Below are positions 30,001 to 36,000 of a stretch of 64,000 bases of DNA, one piece after another. The DNA comes from Verrucomicrobiota bacterium (GTDB lineage: Bacteria; Verrucomicrobiota; Verrucomicrobiia; CAIQCK01). The first letter of the stretch is position 1. The number at the start of each line of letters is the position of its first letter. The position numbers were made by a program, and so were the translations under genes. The stretch covers positions 137,511 through 201,510 of the forward strand of contig JACRQF010000005.1 of the NCBI GenBank assembly GCA_016222825.1, read 5' to 3'. The notes beneath the pieces were generated by a model. It did not search any database and was not told where the DNA came from. It worked only from the letters and a program-made list of their open reading frames with translations.

Positions 30001-33000
30001 CTTGTTGGCGATCAGCGTGCCGCCGCTGAGCAGGTTCACGATGCCCGTGCCGCCGGTGCCGCTGGTGCCACCGCCGCCCAGCACCCAGAAGACGCGGCTG
30101 GGAACCGAGGCGACATTCACCACACCGCCGCCGTTTTCATTTGCCCCAATGCTCAACTGGCCGAACATAGGTGCGTTCCACGAACTGACGCTGGAGTCGT
30201 TGATGTTGCCACTGTCCAGCCGGCCGCCGAACACGTTCATCGCGCCCATCTGGCCCGCCGAGCTGTAGCTAATCAAGAAATAGCGGCTGTTGGTCACCGA
30301 GCCGCCGTAGATGTCCATCACGCCCACGCCAGTTACGCCCTTGGAGATAATCAGGCGCCCGTTATCAATCAACCGGCCGCCCGTGATCCGATAGTAGCCG
30401 TAGCCAGTGCTGCCCACGGTGAAGGTGTCATCCGAATCGCCGGTGGCATTGATGGTAAACACACCTCCCGTCTGATAGATCGCACCCGCAGCGCCCGCGA
30501 CCGCACCGACCAGCACACCGTTGTTGCCCCAACCTGCTATTACGTTCGTGCCGATAGTCATCGTTCCGCGAGAACCCGCTGCGACACCAACGAAGATATT
30601 GCTGTTGAACATCGTCGGGCCATTGATTCTCAGGTCCCCATCACCGTCAATGACCGTCGTGCCGCCGCCAATCAGGTTGGTGCTGGTGGGCGCGAACGTC
30701 ACCGTGCCGCCGCGCACTGCCAACGGGACGGGGCCGCTGATCAGATTGGTGCCCGACAACACGACGTTGCCTGCGTGCGCATACAGTTGGTTAAACGCAT
30801 TGCCACCTGCCAGGTTTACGTTCCCATGACCGCTGACGGTCACCGTCACCACGCCAATGCCGTTGCTGATGATGCCGGCGTTGATCGTCAGCGGGTTGGC
30901 CGAGTTATTCAGCAGCACCAACTCGCCACCCTGATTCACATTGCCGCCCGCCGTCAGGCGTCCGTCACCCGCGCTGTCGCCGATGGTCAGGCCACCGGAG
31001 TTGGGCGCGAGCAGGATGCCGCCCGTTTGGCCCAGCCGCAGCGTCGTGCCGAGGTTGGTGATCGTCGCCAGGCCCGCGCCGTTGGCCTGGATGCTGTTGA
31101 TGGTCGTCGTCGAATTCACCGTATCCAGCCCGTAGGAACTGCCCGCTGCGCTCGTGAGTTTGATGTTCTGGTTGCTGCCGTCGGCGATGAGGCCGCTGCC
31201 GGTCAACTCGGCGTAACCGGTGTAGTTGGTGATCTTGTAAACCCCGCCGATGGAGGCGTTGGTCGCCACCGCCCAATCCGTGCCGCCAATGGTCACGATG
31301 ACGTTGTTGCTGCTCATAATGCCCGCGTAGTTGTTCGAGAGCGTGCTGGTGATCTCGCCGCCGGACGCCGGCAGGGTCAGGTCAAGCATGCCTCCGCCCA
31401 CCGCCCGCGTAATCGTGCCAAGGTTCAGGAAGATGTCGCCGCCGTTGTCCTGCGCGCGCACGCCGTTGATGCCGGCGTTCAACACCACACCCGCCAGGGT
31501 CTGCGTAACCGCGCCGAGCGCCGGGCCATTGATGACCAGTGTGCCGCCGGTGGTGGTGCTGAGACTGTTGGTGCCAAGGAAGACCAGCGAGTTCGGGGCA
31601 ATGAGGTTGCTGACGTAACTACCCCCGGCGTTGTAATCGAGCTTGACCGTGCCGGCCTCGATAAAAGTGTTGCCGTAGTTGTTGGTGGCGAAATTCTCCA
31701 AGGTCAGCATGCCGGGCCGGTCCTTCAGCACGCCGCCCGTGCCGAGAATGTTCGTCCGGACGATGATGTCGCCGAAGGCGCCCATGCTGAGCAGGTTGCC
31801 GGCGTTGGTAATCGCGCCCGCCAACACGAGCGTGCTGCCCTGCTCGCTGCTGATGCGCGCCCCGCCCGCGCCGATGGTGATCGGAGCCCTGTTGGTAAGG
31901 GCATCGGAAACCAGACGCAGCGCGCCGCCCGCGCCGCCAACGCCCGCTCCGTAGATCGTGATCAACTGGTTGGCGGCAATGTTGGTAGTGTCGAGTTGCA
32001 AGCCTGCCCCGCTGAGAACCACGTTATTGCCGTTGGCCAAGCCGAAGGGGCTGGTGACCCGCACCAAGCCGTTGCTGATATACATGATTCCGGCCAAACC
32101 GTTGCTGCCGCCCATGACCAATGTGCCGCTGCCCTGCTTGACCAGGTTGCCGGCGCCACTCATGTCGTTGGTGATGACGAAGACGTTGCCGGGGTTGTTA
32201 ATATCGAGCGTGCCGTTGAAGTTGGTCCAATTGACCGCCAGTTCCATGAAGTTGGTCATCGTGACGCCACGAACCTGCAACGTAGCGCCGCTGAAGGTCA
32301 CACCCGCGCCTGTGCCGCCCAGATTGATCTCGTCCCAGATACTGACAACCGCGTTCGTGCCAAGGACCACGTGCGATCCCGCGCCGCCACTGCCGAACGA
32401 GTTGTAGCCGTTGAGATAAACCACACCACCCTGCGGCGCGCCGCCGGCAATGACGCCGGCGTAGGGCAGGCTGTTGGTGCCTTGCAGGTTCAGCAGGCCG
32501 TAGCCGCCACCAAGCTTGTAAACACCGCCGTAAGGCGTGATCGAGCCGGCATAGGTGACGGTGCCGGTCGAGCCGATCCAGAGGTTGGAAAGGTTGCGCG
32601 CGGCAAGGTTGATGTTGTCGGTGGCGTTGGCCGCCAGCAACGCGAACACGCCGAACGTCGTGTTGGAATCCAGTTTGTCAACGCCGAGGTAGCTGTTGGC
32701 AAAGTTGAACTGCACCACGCCTGTGGGAACCACGGAGATCGTGCTGGCCCTGGACACGGCGCTGGTGCCCACAAACTGCACCATGCCGGCGTTGATGTAA
32801 GTGTTGCCCGTGTAGGTATTGGTGCCGCTCAAATAAAGCGTATTGGCGCTGATCTTGGCCACGGCGCCGCTGCCCGAGAGGTTGCCGCCCAGGAACAGGT
32901 GGCCGCCCGTGGTGTCGAAGAAGTTACTCGCGCCGTTGAGAGCAATCGGCCCGTCCCAGTTCTTGATGCCGAGGCCGCTGTTCTGGAGCGAGCCGCCCAC

Positions 33001-36000
33001 CATTTGAATCGGGTTGGTGAAGGCCAGGTTGCCATACAACCCCAAGGTGCCGTTGGTGAAAACCTGGAACACCGTCGCGCCCGCGCCATTCAGATTTGCA
33101 GCATTCTGCAGGCCGAACACACCGCTGCTAATGATCACGTTCGGCAGGTTGGTGAGGATCGCGCTGACCCATATCTGGTTGTTGCCGACCTTGATCAGGT
33201 TGAAGTCGGAGCCATCCACCACCCCTTGCAGGTCGAACCTCGTGCCACCAGTCTGGCCGACTGCGGCGTCGCCGAACAGCTTGACGTTCCTGACGCCCCT
33301 GCTGGTCAGGTCCGGCCCCAAGTTGTGGATCGCGCCGGCGTCCGGACCGAGACCGATGCCGCTGATCCAAACCGTCTGGCTGAGGTTCGCGAGATCCCTG
33401 CCGTTCAGGTCCAGCGCACCGCCGGGATTGACCGTGACAAGTGGCGACGAGGCGGCGGGGCTGCCTAACGCGGCATTGGTGCCGAGTCTGAGAGTGCCGG
33501 AGTTGATGATCGTGCCGCCGGTGTAAGTGTTGTTAGTGCCCAACACCACGACACTCTGCGGATTGCCGCCCACCGGGCCAATGATGACGTTGGTCGTGCT
33601 GCCAATAACATTGGAGTAAACCAGCACACCCGCACCGCCGCCAAGCCGGATGGTGGTGTCGGCCCACGTCGCCTTGCCACTATAGATATTGCTCGTGACG
33701 CCGCCCCCGCCCAGGAAAGCGTTGGTCAGGCCGTTATAGACAAAGTTCAGGTTGTTCGCCGTGTTGACCACGCTCAGGACCGCGCCCGTCACTGCGCCGC
33801 TGGTCAGCCGGCCCGTCAGCCGGTTCGTGAACAACCACGCCAGGAAACTCTGGTCGAGAGCGTTGGTTGTGCCAATGGAGGCTGCCGGCGAGGCCAACGC
33901 AAATGTGTTTGTGCCGAGGGACGTGTTGGTGTTACCCAACACCAACGAACCGGATTGGATGATCGTCGGGCCGCCGTAGCTATTGCTGACAGTCAGGAAC
34001 AACGCACCCGAACCGCTCTTGGTCAAACCGCCAGCCTGGCTGTTTGTGGCCAAGCTGAAACTGGACAGGGTGACATTGCTGTTGCCACCGCCGATCAATT
34101 GGATGGTCAGGACATCACCACTCCCGTATCCCACGCCATGACTGGTAACAACAATGTTCGTGACAACACCCGACAACGGGTCAACCTGGGCAATGGCAGT
34201 CGCATTCGATCCGCTGCCACCCGTGATCTTGACGAGCGGCGCGCCGACGTAGCCGCTGAGAGCGCTCGCGGGCAAACCATTGGTTGAGATGTCCGAAAGG
34301 CCGTAACCGCGCGTCGCCTCCAGCGGCGTGGAAACAATGACCATGTTCGTGCCTGAATCAATCGTCGCACCGCTGGAATACACGAAGACACCGTCAAGGG
34401 TCTGAACAAAGCCGGTGAGGGCGCCGGCGGCCGCCCGCAGCGTGCCGCCGTCTATGTTGAGGATGGACACCGCCGCGCTGTTGGTGGGCTGAACCTGCCT
34501 GGTTTCGAACACGCCACCGTCGTTGATGTTCAGGATGGCCATGGCGTTATTGCGCGTGCCGAGGTAGGTCACGTTGCTGACGGTGACGACGCCGCTGCCG
34601 GAAACCGTGAACTCAGCGTGGCCGTTGGTTGCGGGATCGTAAACGCCGCCGATGCTGAGCGGGACCGCCGACACGAAGTTACCGCCTGCAACATACACCA
34701 CGCCCGTGCCGCTGTTGCCCAGATCCAAGTTATTGGCCGCTTGATAGAGCCTGCCACCGTATTGCTGTATCATGCCCAACCCAGCCATGCCGACGCGGAT
34801 GTAGCCCAAGTTTGTCAAGGTGCCGTTGTCCAACTGATAGTAACCATAGCTGCCACCAACACCGCCGAGATAGCTATTGTTTCCGCTGGTGCCCGTGTTC
34901 ACCACGATGCCACCCGATTGGTAGACGGCGCCCGTGCCACCCGCACCGGTGCCGATCATAATCTTATTGGTGACCAAGACGTTATCCTGGATGAACAGCA
35001 CGCCCTTGCCCCCCGTGCCGATGTTCAGCGCCGTGTTGCCGGAAGAAATCAGCGTCGCGTTGCCCGACAACTGCATGACAGCAGTCGTGCCATTGGCCCC
35101 GTTGATCGTGCCCACGCCGGTGTTCACCATGATATCCGCGTCCTTGATACCCAGGAAACCGCCGCTGACGTTGATGGCATTGGCCATGACGAGAAGGCCC
35201 GTGGAGCCGCCCGTCAGATGCAGTGTGCCCGCCCCACTCTTGGTCAAGCCGCCCGCCGTCGTGCCGAGCGTGCCCATAACACCGCCGAACACGTTCGTCG
35301 TGTTCGCGCCATCCACCTGGATCACCGAGGCGTTGGTGAAGTAGAGCGGACGAAGGTTGTTGTAGCTGTTGGTCGTCTGCAGCGTGCCGCCGCCAAAGAC
35401 GATGGGCGTGGACTGCTCGCCGAAGTTGTTGTCGTTCGTCACATAGAGCACGCCACCGCCAACGATCGTTGCGCCCGTGTAGTAGTTGGAACCTTGCAGC
35501 AGCAGCCGGCCCGCGCCGAACTTGCCAAAGCCGCCGCCGCCGATGCTGTTGGTGATTGTGAAGACGTTGGCGGCGCTGGTGTTGTTGATGCCGCCGGTGA
35601 ACGTGTTCCAGTTCACGTTGAACGCGTCGAGATTGTTAATTGTGTCGGCAGCCGTGATGCCCAGCACGCCGCCGCCGAAGGTGAGGTTGGTCCAATTGCC
35701 AAAGCCGTAGCCAAGGTTGGTGCGGCTCAGGATCCTCAACTCGCCGCCGTTGATGAACGTGCCGCCGGTGTAGGTGTTGGTGCCGCTCAACGTCAGGATG
35801 CCGGAGCCACCCTTGACCATCGTGATCGCGCCTCCGATTTGGCCGCTGAAGCTGGAGTTACCCGCCTGATAGATGGTGAGCACCGAGTTGTTCGCGACGG
35901 TGTTGGTGACGATCTCCGCCTTGAAATTGTTGCTCGCCCCGTCCGCAAGCCGGCTGAAGGTCTGGTTGAAACCGTTCATGTCGAGCCGGCCGTTTTCACC

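Noticed and set aside
26932..33468. Plus-strand open frame of 2,178 codons
   Set aside because: It lies in exact codon register opposite the giant minus-strand gene, so it is open only because that gene rarely uses TTA, CTA and TCA codons. The product is an Arg/Ala/Val/Asp/His-rich string with no domain or signal peptide.
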